From: Paenibacillus sp. 1011MAR3C5
Lineage (GTDB): Bacteria > Bacillota > Bacilli > Paenibacillales > Paenibacillaceae
Reading direction: 5' to 3'
Length of the DNA: 41,047 bases
Assembly: GCF_003591485.1 (NCBI RefSeq)
Contig: NZ_QZCF01000016.1
Span: 1-41,047 of the forward strand
The position numbers and the translations under genes are program-made. Below, one piece after another: positions 30,674 through 39,465 of the stretch (position 1 is its first letter; each line of letters opens with the position of its first letter). The notes beneath the pieces were generated by a model that was not told the DNA's origin, searched no databases, and saw only the letters and a list, made by a program, of their open reading frames with translations.

Positions 30674-32131
30674 TTGGCACTGTTTGACCTACGCCTGCAG
30701 GATGTACATAACAAGCTAAGCAACAAAGAGCTGTCCGTAACGGAGCTCGTAGACGCGTCATACGCGAGAATCAAGGAGACCGATGAATCCATCAAGGCGT
30801 TCCTTACCTTGAACGAAGACGGCGCCCGCTCGCAAGCACATGAAATGGACAAGCGTCTGCAAGAAGGCGGCGACAAAGGCCTGCTGTTCGGCCTTCCGGC
30901 CGGCATTAAGGACAATATCGTAACGGAAGGTTTGCTGACTACATGCGCAAGCCAATTCCTGAGCAATTATAATCCGATCTATAGCGCGACAAGCGCACGC
31001 AAGCTGAAGGATGCGGATGCAATCACGATCGGCAAGCTGAACATGGACGAATTCGCGATGGGCGGCTCGAACGAGAACTCCAGCTACTTCCCGACGCGCA
31101 ATCCGTGGAATACCGACTACGTGCCGGGCGGCTCCAGCGGCGGCTCTGCGGCTTCCGTAGCGGCGGGACAAGTCTACTTCTCGCTCGGCTCCGATACAGG
31201 CGGCTCCATTCGCCAGCCAGCCGCATATTGCGGCATCGTAGGCCTCAAGCCGACATACGGCCTCGTGTCGCGGTTCGGCCTGGTAGCCTTCGCATCCTCG
31301 CTGGATCAGATCGGCCCGCTGACAAAGAATGTCGAAGACGCCGCTTACGTGCTTCAGTCGATTGCAGGCTATGACGCCAGCGACTCCACGTCTGCGAATG
31401 TCGACATTCCGGATTACACATCTGCCCTGACAGGCGATGTGAAGGGATTGCGCATTGGCGTTCCGAAGGAATACCTTGGCGCAGGCATCGATCCGCGCGT
31501 GAAGGAAGCGGTTATGAATGCGCTGAAAGTCTACGAATCGCTGGGCGCAACCTGGGAGGAAGTGTCGCTTCCGCATACCGACTATGCGATCGCGACGTAC
31601 TACTTGCTTGCTTCTTCCGAAGCGTCCTCCAACCTGGCTCGCTTCGACGGCGTTCGTTATGGTGTCCGTGCAGACAATCCGGACAATCTGATCGATCTGT
31701 ACCGGAAGTCGCGCAGCCAAGGCTTCGGACCGGAAGTGAAGCGCCGCATTATGCTCGGCACCTATGCGCTTAGCTCCGGCTACTACGACGCTTATTACTT
31801 GAAGGCGCAGAAGGTGCGCACGCTGATCAAAGGCGACTTCGATAACATTTTCCAACAATACGACCTGATCATCGGACCAACGGCTCCGACTCCGGCTTTC
31901 CGTATCGGCGAGCAAGTCGGCGACCCTCTTACGATGTATCTCAACGATATATGTACGATTCCAGTCAGCCTGGCCGGCATCCCTGCGATCAGCGTTCCGT
32001 GCGGAACGGCTGACGGACTGCCGATTGGCCTGCAAATTATCGGCAAGGCATTCGACGAATCAACGGTGCTTCGCGCCGCCCATGCCTTCGAGGCTCATAC
32101 CGACCATCATAAGCTGCGCCCGCAGCTGTAA
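30674..32131 (+). CDS. gatA: Asp/Glu-tRNA(Asn/Gln) amidotransferase subunit A
   Basis: This is the 485-residue amidase-signature glutaminase subunit. The Ser-cisSer-Lys triad is visible: Lys in GIKDNI, Ser in the Gly/Ser-rich block GGSSGGSAASVAAG, and the nucleophile Ser in GSDTGGSIRQPA. It releases ammonia from glutamine for the GatB active site. TTG 30674 is the start, with GGAGGAG 6 bases upstream; a TTG start may tune its level. It lies 32 bases after gatC. Confidence 0.97.
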   Translation: MALFDLRLQDVHNKLSNKELSVTELVDASYARIKETDESIKAFLTLNEDGARSQAHEMDKRLQEGGDKGLLFGLPAGIKDNIVTEGLLTTCASQFLSNYNPIYSATSARKLKDADAITIGKLNMDEFAMGGSNENSSYFPTRNPWNTDYVPGGSSGGSAASVAAGQVYFSLGSDTGGSIRQPAAYCGIVGLKPTYGLVSRFGLVAFASSLDQIGPLTKNVEDAAYVLQSIAGYDASDSTSANVDIPDYTSALTGDVKGLRIGVPKEYLGAGIDPRVKEAVMNALKVYESLGATWEEVSLPHTDYAIATYYLLASSEASSNLARFDGVRYGVRADNPDNLIDLYRKSRSQGFGPEVKRRIMLGTYALSSGYYDAYYLKAQKVRTLIKGDFDNIFQQYDLIIGPTAPTPAFRIGEQVGDPLTMYLNDICTIPVSLAGIPAISVPCGTADGLPIGLQIIGKAFDESTVLRAAHAFEAHTDHHKLRPQL

Positions 32132-32173
32132 TTATCGCGTACAAGTAGGACGCTTAGGAAAGGAACGATAAGA

Positions 32174-33613
32174 ATGTCTGTAGCGAACAAATACGAGACG
32201 GTCGTCGGGCTGGAAGTGCACGTCGAGCTGCATACGAACAGCAAAATCTTTTGCGGCTGCTCCACTTCCTTCGGCGCTCCGCCGAATACGCATACCTGCC
32301 CGGTATGCTTAGGCCATCCCGGCGTATTGCCGGTGTTGAACCGCCAGGCTGTGGAATACGCGATGAAAGCTGCAATGGCGCTGAATTGCACCATTGCCGA
32401 CGTCAGCAAATTCGACCGCAAAAACTATTTCTACCCGGATTCGCCGAAGGCGTATCAAATCTCGCAATACGATCAGCCGATCGGCGAGAACGGCTGGATT
32501 GATATCGAAGTGAATGGCGAGACGAAGCGCATCGGCATTACGCGCCTTCATCTGGAGGAAGACGCGGGCAAGCTGACGCACGTGGACGGCGGGTACGCCT
32601 CGCTGGTTGACTTCAACCGGGTCGGCACGCCGCTTGTCGAGATCGTATCGGAGCCGGATATCCGCACGCCTGAGGAAGCGAAGGCGTATCTGGAGAAGCT
32701 GAAGGCCATTATGCTGTATTGCGATGTGTCTGACGTGAAGATGGAAGAGGGCAGCCTGCGCTGCGATGCCAACATCAGCCTTCGTCCATACGGTCAAGAG
32801 AAGTTCGGCACGCGCGCCGAGCTGAAGAACATGAACTCGTTCCGCGGCGTACAGCGCGGACTCGAATATGAGCAGTTGCGTCAGGCAGAGATTCTGGACG
32901 CCGGCGGAGAAGTCGTACAGGAGACGCGCCGCTTCGACGACGCGGCGGGCAAGTCGTTCTCGATGCGCGGCAAGGAAGAAGCGCATGACTACCGCTACTT
33001 CCCGGACCCGGATCTGGTTCGCCTGCATATTAGCGGAGAGTGGAAGGAGAGCGTCCGCGCTTCCATCCCGGAGCTTCCTGATGCTCGCAAAGCCCGCTAT
33101 ACGGCAGATTATGGCTTGCCGGCATACGATGCAGAGGTCATCACCGCTTCGAAGAAGCTGGCTGACTTCTTTGAGGAGAGCCTCTCCTACACGAAGGATG
33201 CGAAAGCCGTCTCGAACTGGATTATGGGCGACCTGCTAGGCTACCTGAATGCGAACGGTCAGGAGTTGTCCGATGTCAAGATTACCGGACAAGGACTTGG
33301 CGAGATGATTGGTTTGTTGGAGAAAGGCACCATCAGCGGCAAAATCGCCAAAACCGTATTCAAGTCCATGCTGGAGAGCGGCAAGCTGCCGCAGCAGATC
33401 GTAGAGGAGCAAGGCCTCGTCCAAATAAGCGATGAAGGCGCGATTCTGGCCATTGTCGATGCGATCATCGAGAAGAATCCGCAATCAGTCGAGGATTTCC
33501 GTGCTGGCAAGGAGAAGGCCATCGGCTTCCTTGTCGGACAGATTATGAAGGAAACGAAGGGCAAAGCGAATCCGGCACTCGTCAACAAGCTGCTGCTTGA
33601 GCGCCTTCAATAA
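32174..33613 (+). CDS. gatB: Asp/Glu-tRNA(Asn/Gln) amidotransferase subunit B
   Basis: This is the 479-residue kinase-transamidase subunit. It starts with the family signature VGLEVHVELHTNSKIFCGC and has CPVCLGHPGVLPVLN, FDRKNYFYPDSPKAYQISQY and the C-terminal GatB/YqeY tRNA-binding region with NPALVNKLLLERL. The Cys pair in GC and CPVC is the zinc site. It activates Glu- or Asp-tRNA with ATP and amidates it. It lies 42 bases after gatA with AGGAAAGGA upstream and ends the operon. Confidence 0.97.
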   Translation: MSVANKYETVVGLEVHVELHTNSKIFCGCSTSFGAPPNTHTCPVCLGHPGVLPVLNRQAVEYAMKAAMALNCTIADVSKFDRKNYFYPDSPKAYQISQYDQPIGENGWIDIEVNGETKRIGITRLHLEEDAGKLTHVDGGYASLVDFNRVGTPLVEIVSEPDIRTPEEAKAYLEKLKAIMLYCDVSDVKMEEGSLRCDANISLRPYGQEKFGTRAELKNMNSFRGVQRGLEYEQLRQAEILDAGGEVVQETRRFDDAAGKSFSMRGKEEAHDYRYFPDPDLVRLHISGEWKESVRASIPELPDARKARYTADYGLPAYDAEVITASKKLADFFEESLSYTKDAKAVSNWIMGDLLGYLNANGQELSDVKITGQGLGEMIGLLEKGTISGKIAKTVFKSMLESGKLPQQIVEEQGLVQISDEGAILAIVDAIIEKNPQSVEDFRAGKEKAIGFLVGQIMKETKGKANPALVNKLLLERLQ

Positions 33614-33633
33614 CGATTGACCCTGTATTCTGT

Positions 33634-33673
33634 AAGGCGCGATTCATCATGTAGAGATGAGTCGCGCCTTTTG
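33634..33673. terminator. Terminator of the gatCAB operon
   Basis: AAGGCGCGATTCATC (33634-33648) pairs with GATGAGTCGCGCCTT (33656-33670) with one mismatch, followed by TT. Confidence 0.65.
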
Positions 33674-33738
33674 CCGCATAGGATAAGATAGGCAGGGATA
33701 AGGTGCTTAGATTACAAGATGAGAGGTCAAGATCGACG

Positions 33739-34473
33739 ATGATGACATTAAGCGCGTTGCATAATCCATGGTTTATTGATGAAGTGGACATATTGATCCG
33801 ATTGTCGCTTGCCTTGCTGCTTGGCGGATTGATCGGGCTGGAGCGGGAGCAATCCAATCACGCGGCGGGCCTGCGCACGAACATTTTGGTTTGTCTGGGA
33901 GCCTGCTTGCTGATGCTCTTGTCCATCTACGGTTTTTCGGATTTCGTCGAGGAGCCGAATGTACGCGTCGATCCGGCACGTCTGGCCGCTGCGGTTATTA
34001 CAGGTGTTGGCTTTTTGGGCGCTGGCACCATTTTGTTCACAGGCAAGTCAATTACAGGACTTACAACTGCGGCTTCGCTCTGGGTCGTGGCGGCGATTGG
34101 TCTGGCAGTGGGCGCCGGGTTTTATTTTGCATCGGCAAGCGTCACGGTAATGGTTTTGCTTACGCTATGGCTGTTTAACAAATTGGAGAAGCGGTATATT
34201 AAAGCTAAAAAAGAACATCTCATCAGTGTCCATGCCGCAGACTTGTCTTCCGTAATGAACAAGCTTAATCACATCTTGGATCAACGCAAAGTGACGATTA
34301 GAAAAATGTATATGGAAGACGTGGCGGATAGCGACAAGCGGAAGGGCGGCGATGAGCCTCTTACCAAGCTTGTGCTGCATATTATAATGCCACAGCGCAA
34401 GAACGAGAAACTGATGCAATTAATGGACGAACTGAAGAAACTGGAGGGCATACGTTGGGTAAGCTCGGAATAA
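33739..34473 (+). CDS. MgtC/SapB family membrane protein
   Basis: This is a 244-residue protein with an N-terminal MgtC membrane domain. Helices alternate with LIGLEREQSNHAAGLRTNIL, VITGVGFLGAGTILF and SITGLTTAASLWVVAAIG, all hallmarks of the family, and an ACT-like cytoplasmic C-terminal domain follows from about 160. MgtC proteins act in magnesium-limited growth and ATP synthase modulation in pathogens; the role in Bacillales is less clear. ATG 33739 has GAGAGGTC about 10 bases upstream. It overlaps the next gene by 19 bases, so the two are probably expressed together. Confidence 0.85.
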   Translation: MMTLSALHNPWFIDEVDILIRLSLALLLGGLIGLEREQSNHAAGLRTNILVCLGACLLMLLSIYGFSDFVEEPNVRVDPARLAAAVITGVGFLGAGTILFTGKSITGLTTAASLWVVAAIGLAVGAGFYFASASVTVMVLLTLWLFNKLEKRYIKAKKEHLISVHAADLSSVMNKLNHILDQRKVTIRKMYMEDVADSDKRKGGDEPLTKLVLHIIMPQRKNEKLMQLMDELKKLEGIRWVSSE

Positions 34474-36509
34474 AACAGCGGGCCGGAAGGCTGCTTTCCG
34501 TCCTGCTTGCTTTTGCGCTGCCAGGTCTCGGCCATGTTCGAAACGGGCAGTATGCCAGAGGTTTTCTTCTGCTCGCAGGATTGCTGCTCGATTATGTCGC
34601 GATCTTCCGCTTGGCGGATTCCGACGGAGGCAGGCATCTTCTGCTGATTGTATATTTGGTGCTGCTGTTGCCAGTGTTCTATTTCATTAGCGTCTTTGAG
34701 GTGCTGCAATTTGACCATGAACAGAAGATGGAAGGCGCTCCGCTAAGGCTTAAGGATGGTCTAGGACTGACGCTGGCAGGCGTGTTCATGATGATTCTGC
34801 TGAAGCCGCCAGCCATTATGCTGCCATGGATGAATGAGCTGGCAGAGTGGTCGGTCGGACCGCTGCTTATACTCGTCTCGCTCTTATGGCTGCGCGCAAC
34901 AAGGAAGGGAGAAGCCACTATGTTCAGGCTGGGGAGAATGACAGCATGCATGATCCTGCTGGCTATCGGCGCGTTGCTGCTCTGGGACCATCTCCGGGGC
35001 CGGAATGACATTGCGGTACTGAGGGATTGGTGGCCGGTTGTGTTTGTGTTCCTGGGCATAGAGATTATCTTGTACAGTACGCTGCTGAAGCGGAGGGCAT
35101 CGGGTCTTCGACTGGATGCGGTGGGGATGGCCGCCTCCCTCGTCATCGCGGTTACCGCTTATGCAGTCACGCAGTATGCGGATTTTCCGGTAAAGTGGCT
35201 GGATCAGTTCAATGTGGATTTGAACGGCAGGAAGGAATATGCGGAGGAGAACGGATTCCGTTTTGACAAAAATGTGATGAAGGTACCCTTTGACGAAAGC
35301 GTGGAATCGCTGCGGATTGAGAATGCCAACGGTGATATCCACGTCCGCTCTGGCGATGTGAACGAAATTGAGATCTATACGACGATATGGGTCGATTTGA
35401 CTGATGAGGCTGAGGCCAAAGCTGTTGCTGATCAGTCTATTGTTCATGCTGCACCTGGTACGGAGACGGTGTTAGAGGGAAAAGGGCAGTCCTACGGAGC
35501 GAACGGCAATCGGCTGCCGAAGATGAACGTAGAGATCATTATACCAAAGCTGGACGAGCCGCAAGAAGACCTGATGGGCCCGCCCACCCCGCCTCCGGAG
35601 GAGCAGCCTGATGAAGGACTGGCCAATGGCATCGAAGAGACGAACGGTGACTCTCTTCCACGGGAAAACTCGGGTACGCCTGTAGCCGAAAATTCGCAAG
35701 ATTCCACTATCGTTCCGCAAGAGTCCGATGAGGCGGTCGGGTCGGGCGATACGATGCACGAAGAGGAGGCTGTGGAGAGTGATTCCTCGGCTCCGCAAGG
35801 TGATACAGACGTAGATCAGGTACAAGACGGCCCGGTGCCGGGTATCGACTCAGGCGATTTAGTAGACTCGGAAGAACAGCGAGCGCCTGGCGGAAGAGCA
35901 TTGAAGCTGAACATTAACAGCGGCAATGGTTCGGTAACCGTTATGGATGTGCACGCAAAGGGCGGCGTACTTGTTCGGAGCGGCAGCGGTCTCGTGCAAT
36001 TGACTGCAATTCATGGCGACATATTGGTGGAGGGCATTAATGCCAGTCTCGAAGCGTATTCCATCCATGGGCAGAGCAGCCTCGTGACCAAAAACGGAAG
36101 CATCAAAGTCGAGTCTGCGACTGACGACGTCTTCGCAAGCACGATGAACGGCAATCTGGAATTAATCGATATCTATGGCGATCTGGACAGCGAGACGAAA
36201 AACGGCGGCATTCGGATCTTGAACGCTGCAATGGACATTAAAGCGAACACTTTGAACGGCAACGTGGATATCGATAGTCCTGTCGTCGGAGGCAACTGGG
36301 ATCTGGACAGCTCCGTGGGTGAGATTAATCTTCGGGTGCCTTATAGCGGCAGCTATGCTGTATACGGATCGGTAACTTTCGGCAATATTACGACCGATCT
36401 TCCGCTTGACCAGACGCGCAAAACGCTGCGCGGAGTCATTGGAGACGGTGATTATCGCATTCATATTAATGCGACGAACAGCATATCGATACATGGTCAG
36501 GGACTTTAG
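34455..36509 (+). CDS. Multi-helix membrane protein with DUF4097-like beta-helix domain
   Basis: This is a 684-residue protein. TTG 34455 is the start, with GGAGGG 7 bases upstream. Residues 10-250 contain about seven hydrophobic helices, including an ALPGLGHVRNGQYARGF segment and a LiaF-like WWPVVFVFLGIEII. From about 280 comes an outside beta-rich region typical of DUF4097 (MKVPFDESVESLRIENANGD, IEIYTT). It is interrupted by an acidic Pro/Glu/Asp/Ser-rich insert at roughly 365-475, then resumes with repeated short strands such as NINSGNGSVTV, LVTKNGSIKV, TMNGNLELIDIYGDL and TLNGNVDIDS. Such domains occur in cell-envelope stress proteins, and an envelope role is inferred. It overlaps the MgtC-family gene by 19 bp. 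Confidence 0.8.
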   Translation: MGKLGIKQRAGRLLSVLLAFALPGLGHVRNGQYARGFLLLAGLLLDYVAIFRLADSDGGRHLLLIVYLVLLLPVFYFISVFEVLQFDHEQKMEGAPLRLKDGLGLTLAGVFMMILLKPPAIMLPWMNELAEWSVGPLLILVSLLWLRATRKGEATMFRLGRMTACMILLAIGALLLWDHLRGRNDIAVLRDWWPVVFVFLGIEIILYSTLLKRRASGLRLDAVGMAASLVIAVTAYAVTQYADFPVKWLDQFNVDLNGRKEYAEENGFRFDKNVMKVPFDESVESLRIENANGDIHVRSGDVNEIEIYTTIWVDLTDEAEAKAVADQSIVHAAPGTETVLEGKGQSYGANGNRLPKMNVEIIIPKLDEPQEDLMGPPTPPPEEQPDEGLANGIEETNGDSLPRENSGTPVAENSQDSTIVPQESDEAVGSGDTMHEEEAVESDSSAPQGDTDVDQVQDGPVPGIDSGDLVDSEEQRAPGGRALKLNINSGNGSVTVMDVHAKGGVLVRSGSGLVQLTAIHGDILVEGINASLEAYSIHGQSSLVTKNGSIKVESATDDVFASTMNGNLELIDIYGDLDSETKNGGIRILNAAMDIKANTLNGNVDIDSPVVGGNWDLDSSVGEINLRVPYSGSYAVYGSVTFGNITTDLPLDQTRKTLRGVIGDGDYRIHINATNSISIHGQGL

Positions 36510-36525
36510 GCAAACGGCTCATTCA

Positions 36526-36570
36526 TTGACAAATTTGCGAACGTGAACGTACAATAGTAATAACTACTAT
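36526..36570 (+). promoter_or_regulatory. perR promoter with candidate Per box
   Basis: TTGACA (36526-36531) has an 18-base spacer to TACAAT (36550-36555). The 17-bp palindrome ATAGTA-ATAAC-TACTAT (36554-36570) covers the start point and matches the Per box TTATAATnATTATAA at 9 of 14 informative positions, which fits autoregulation. Confidence 0.55.
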
Positions 36571-36589
36571 GAAGAAAGGCGTGAGGGGA

Positions 36590-37021
36590 ATGGCGGCCAG
36601 CGTTCAATTGGCACTAGAGCAACTGAAGATGAATGGCGTCCGGATGACCCCGCAACGTCACGCCATATTAAGCTATCTAATGGATTCCAAGTCTCATCCT
36701 ACAGCAGATGAGATCTATAAGGCGCTCTCACCGGCATTCCCGAGCATGAGCGTAGCGACCATATACAACAATCTTCGATTGTTTGTAGAAGCTGGCTTAG
36801 TGCGTGAACTAACGTATGGCGACGATTCAAGCCGGTTCGATGCGGATTTATCAGATCATTATCATGCGATCTGCAAGAGCTGCGGACAAATTGTCGACTT
36901 TGGCTATCCGCCGCTGCTTGAAGTGGAGAAGGCTGCTTCGAGAGAGACGGGTTTTACGGTACAGGGGCATCGAATGGAAATATACGGATTGTGTTCTTCC
37001 TGCAACACAACCGCGAGATAA
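36590..37021 (+). CDS. perR: Peroxide-responsive repressor PerR
   Basis: This is a 143-residue Fur-family regulator. ATG 36590 aligns with the B. subtilis PerR start; a longer frame opens at 36569 inside the operator. The winged helix is VRMTPQRHAILSYL to MSVATIYNNLRLFVEAGLV. Regulatory metal ligands are His36, Asp84, His90, His92 and Asp103 (one less than in B. subtilis), including the Asp103 that distinguishes PerR from Fur. Structural zinc cysteines are Cys95, Cys98, Cys135 and Cys138. Peroxide oxidises His36 or His90 and releases DNA. A palindrome over its own promoter suggests autoregulation. ygzB and a ygxA-like gene nearby match the B. subtilis locus. Confidence 0.95.
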   Translation: MAASVQLALEQLKMNGVRMTPQRHAILSYLMDSKSHPTADEIYKALSPAFPSMSVATIYNNLRLFVEAGLVRELTYGDDSSRFDADLSDHYHAICKSCGQIVDFGYPPLLEVEKAASRETGFTVQGHRMEIYGLCSSCNTTAR

Positions 37022-37053
37022 AACGTATATAAACTTGATAAGTCTTTACACAT

Positions 37054-37094
37054 AACGTGCCGGAAGCGATCATACGCTACACTGCACGTTTTTG
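37054..37094 (+). terminator. Probable terminator after perR
   Basis: AACGTGC (37054-37060) pairs with GCACGTT (37084-37090), an inner AGCG/CGCT stem is possible, and TTTTG follows. It argues against a start at 37092 for the next gene. Confidence 0.55.
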
Positions 37095-37139
37095 TTTGAG
37101 AGGGGACTTGATTCAATACGTGGATTGGAGAGTGAGGGA

Positions 37140-38873
37140 TTGGAGACGAATGCAGGGCGCGCAACCCGCAAGAGACGAAGAGGCGGCTGCGGCCTAATGC
37201 TTGTATTGTTTTTTGCGGCGGCCATTATTACCTTCGGGTGGTTCGGATATATGAAGTTCATCCCGAGTAACGAGCAGCAAGCGCCAAGCTATAGCTCCGC
37301 GAATCCGATTGTCGTTTCCGGCAAGGATACGGGGTACGGGGCGATCATAGACGACGGGGGAGTGAAGCTTCCGCTTCCGTTGCTTGAGACGTTACTTGGA
37401 GAGGACAAGCCGATTCATTATGAAGAAGAGACGAAGACGCTTGTGATGACTACGGCAGACAAGGTGCTGCGACTGAAGACGGATGCTTTGACTGGCATTA
37501 TGAATCAAAGTGACTATAAGCTTACGATAGCGGCTGAAGTAGTGGACAACACCGTATATATCCCTACGGAACCGCTTGAGGAATTGTTCGGCATTCATGC
37601 CGAACATGACGAGACCAGCTCGATTATTACGATCGTTCGGGAAGCTGATGTGATCCAGCTGGCGGAAGCAGCGCCGAAGGATGGAGCGGCGATTCGAGTC
37701 GCGCCTTCCATCAGAGAGCCGTATTTGTTCAAGCTTGCTCAAGGAGATACCGTGCGCATATGGGAAGAAGCCGACGGATGGATGCTAGTCCAGAACACGG
37801 CAGGCCATGTCGGGTATATGAACAAAAAGGATCTGAGACTAACGAAGATCGACCAGATTCCAGAGCGGGAGAAGCCAAAAGCCTTTATCCCCTGGAAGGT
37901 CATGGGCAGCAAAATCAATCTGACCTGGGAAGCGGTCTATAACCGGAAGACGGATACGTCCAAGATTGGGGACATGCCGGGCGTCAATGTCGTCAGCCCG
38001 ACCTGGTTTGAGCTGAAGGACGGCAAAGGCACCATTGAAGGAAAAGCGGATCCGGCTTACGTGAAATGGGCGCATAATCGAGGTTATCAGGTGTGGGGGC
38101 TCTTCAGCAATGGATTTGAGCCGAAGCAGACGACAGAAGCGCTGTCGACTGTTGAGACGCGATTCTCTATGATCCAACAGCTGTTGGCATTCGCCGAAAT
38201 CTACAATTTGCAAGGAATCAACATTGACTTTGAGAACGTCTATACGAAGGATAAGGAAAATCTGGTGCAATTCGTGAAGGAAATGACGCCGCTGCTCCAT
38301 GAGCAGGGACTGGTCGTCTCCATCGATGTGACGCCGAAGTCGAACAGCGAGATGTGGTCGGTCTTCCTGGACCGTCCTGCACTTGGCAAAGTCGTCGATT
38401 ATATGATGGTGATGGCTTACGATGAGCATTGGGCTTCCAGTCCGAAAGCGGGTTCCGTCGCCTCGCTCCCTTGGGTAGAGAAATCGATTACCCGTATTCT
38501 GGAGGAAGACGGTGTGCCTGCAAGCAAGCTTATTCTAAGCATGCCGCTGTATACGAGAATTTGGACCGAGCAGAAGGATGAGTCCGGGGCGGTGAAGGTT
38601 TCTTCGAAAGCCGTAGGCATGGAGACGGTGAAAACCATCATTAGCGAGAAGAAGCTGAAGCCTGTACTGGATGAGGCTGCTGGCCAGAACTATGTGGAAT
38701 ACCAGGAGGACGGGGCGCTTAAGCGGATCTGGATCGAAGATGAGCTCTCCATGAAGTCGAGAGTGGAGATTGCGCGAAAATATGATTTGGCTGGAGTCGC
38801 CACCTGGCAGAGAGCATTCCAGACGCCTTCCATATGGGGAGCTATTAATGAAGCGTTGACCAAAATGCCATAA
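37140..38873 (+). CDS. Membrane-anchored GH18 hydrolase with SH3 domain
   Basis: This protein has 577 residues from TTG 37140 (GGAG 9 bases upstream); the open frame reaches 37092, but that lies in a terminator T-tract. After a basic tail (RKRRRGG) one helix (19-38) anchors it. Residues 58-170 resemble the copper-amine-oxidase-N type stalk (VVDNTVYIPTEPLEELFG). Residues 175-235 are a bacterial SH3 domain (GAAIRVAPSIREPYLFKLAQ, GHVGYMN). The rest is a glycoside hydrolase 18 barrel with GINIDFENV as the DxxDxDxE-type motif (Glu365 the likely acid), MMVMAYDEHW and ATWQRAF. Related Bacillus proteins act on peptidoglycan N-acetylglucosamine links or in spores. A role in the cell wall is likely. 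Confidence 0.85.
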   Translation: METNAGRATRKRRRGGCGLMLVLFFAAAIITFGWFGYMKFIPSNEQQAPSYSSANPIVVSGKDTGYGAIIDDGGVKLPLPLLETLLGEDKPIHYEEETKTLVMTTADKVLRLKTDALTGIMNQSDYKLTIAAEVVDNTVYIPTEPLEELFGIHAEHDETSSIITIVREADVIQLAEAAPKDGAAIRVAPSIREPYLFKLAQGDTVRIWEEADGWMLVQNTAGHVGYMNKKDLRLTKIDQIPEREKPKAFIPWKVMGSKINLTWEAVYNRKTDTSKIGDMPGVNVVSPTWFELKDGKGTIEGKADPAYVKWAHNRGYQVWGLFSNGFEPKQTTEALSTVETRFSMIQQLLAFAEIYNLQGINIDFENVYTKDKENLVQFVKEMTPLLHEQGLVVSIDVTPKSNSEMWSVFLDRPALGKVVDYMMVMAYDEHWASSPKAGSVASLPWVEKSITRILEEDGVPASKLILSMPLYTRIWTEQKDESGAVKVSSKAVGMETVKTIISEKKLKPVLDEAAGQNYVEYQEDGALKRIWIEDELSMKSRVEIARKYDLAGVATWQRAFQTPSIWGAINEALTKMP

Positions 38874-38893
38874 TGTTTTGCTTCATAAACTAA

Positions 38894-38932
38894 AACAAGA
38901 CCTCCGGGCGCTAGCGCTCGGAGGTCTTGTTA
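38894..38932. terminator. Strong bidirectional terminator
   Basis: AACAAGACCTCCG (about 38894-38906) pairs with CGGAGGTCTTGTT (38919-38931), with a GC-rich loop that can pair further. It separates the GH18 gene from the convergent ygzB. Confidence 0.8.
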
Positions 38933-38947
38933 TGTAGAACAGATAGG

Positions 38948-39313
38948 TTACGCTTTAACCTCTTCCACCTTCAGATCGGTTGCTTGGGACGGGTCTAGCG
39001 TAAGGATCGTACGGCAGAACATGCAGCGGTCGGTTTTGCCCAGCATCTTGGTTTGTCGTCCGCATTCCGGGCATTGCAGCATCGTCGCACTTGTCGACAT
39101 CATGCCGGCCCAGAAATAAATCGCGACACTAATGAGCAGTGCTATCATGCCGAGCACCATGAAGATTCCCGCAATGATTTTGCCTGCTTGTCCCCAGAGG
39201 ACAATACCGGCGGTCCCCAGTATCATAATCCCCATGCCGACTAGTGTAAAGACAAGTCCCCAAAGGCGGAATTCATTGATTTTTGCCGATTTAAAAAAGA
39301 TCTTTTTCATCAT
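38948..39313 (-). CDS. ygzB: UPF0295 membrane zinc-ribbon protein YgzB
   Basis: This 121-residue protein has two membrane helices (about 17-38 and 45-68), then a zinc ribbon with LQCPECGRQTKMLG and DRCMFCRTILTLDP, ending in an acidic tail. The sequence follows B. subtilis YgzB (VYFWIGMLST, CPGC.KETKVLG, CMHCREPLTLDP) from memory. The function is unknown. AGGAAGGG lies 5-8 bases before the ATG pair at 39313/39310. In B. subtilis the gene adjoins perR; here a GH18 gene lies between and ygzB is on the opposite strand. Confidence 0.88.
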   Translation of the reverse strand: MMKKIFFKSAKINEFRLWGLVFTLVGMGIMILGTAGIVLWGQAGKIIAGIFMVLGMIALLISVAIYFWAGMMSTSATMLQCPECGRQTKMLGKTDRCMFCRTILTLDPSQATDLKVEEVKA

Positions 39314-39465
39314 TCATACCCTTCCTGTGACTATTGGCTTACGAAAATAAGACGCAATTTCTACGACGGAAAGCAGGAAAGTGCATCCGGTTTGTCGAAA
39401 AGGAATAAATCTGTAGATTATTATTATAGCCTAATCTACTTCGATTAGCTATACGGAGGAACCCA

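Noticed and set aside
30758..32035. 425-codon leftward open frame across gatA
   Set aside because: It is a shadow frame; GatA motifs prove the plus-strand reading.
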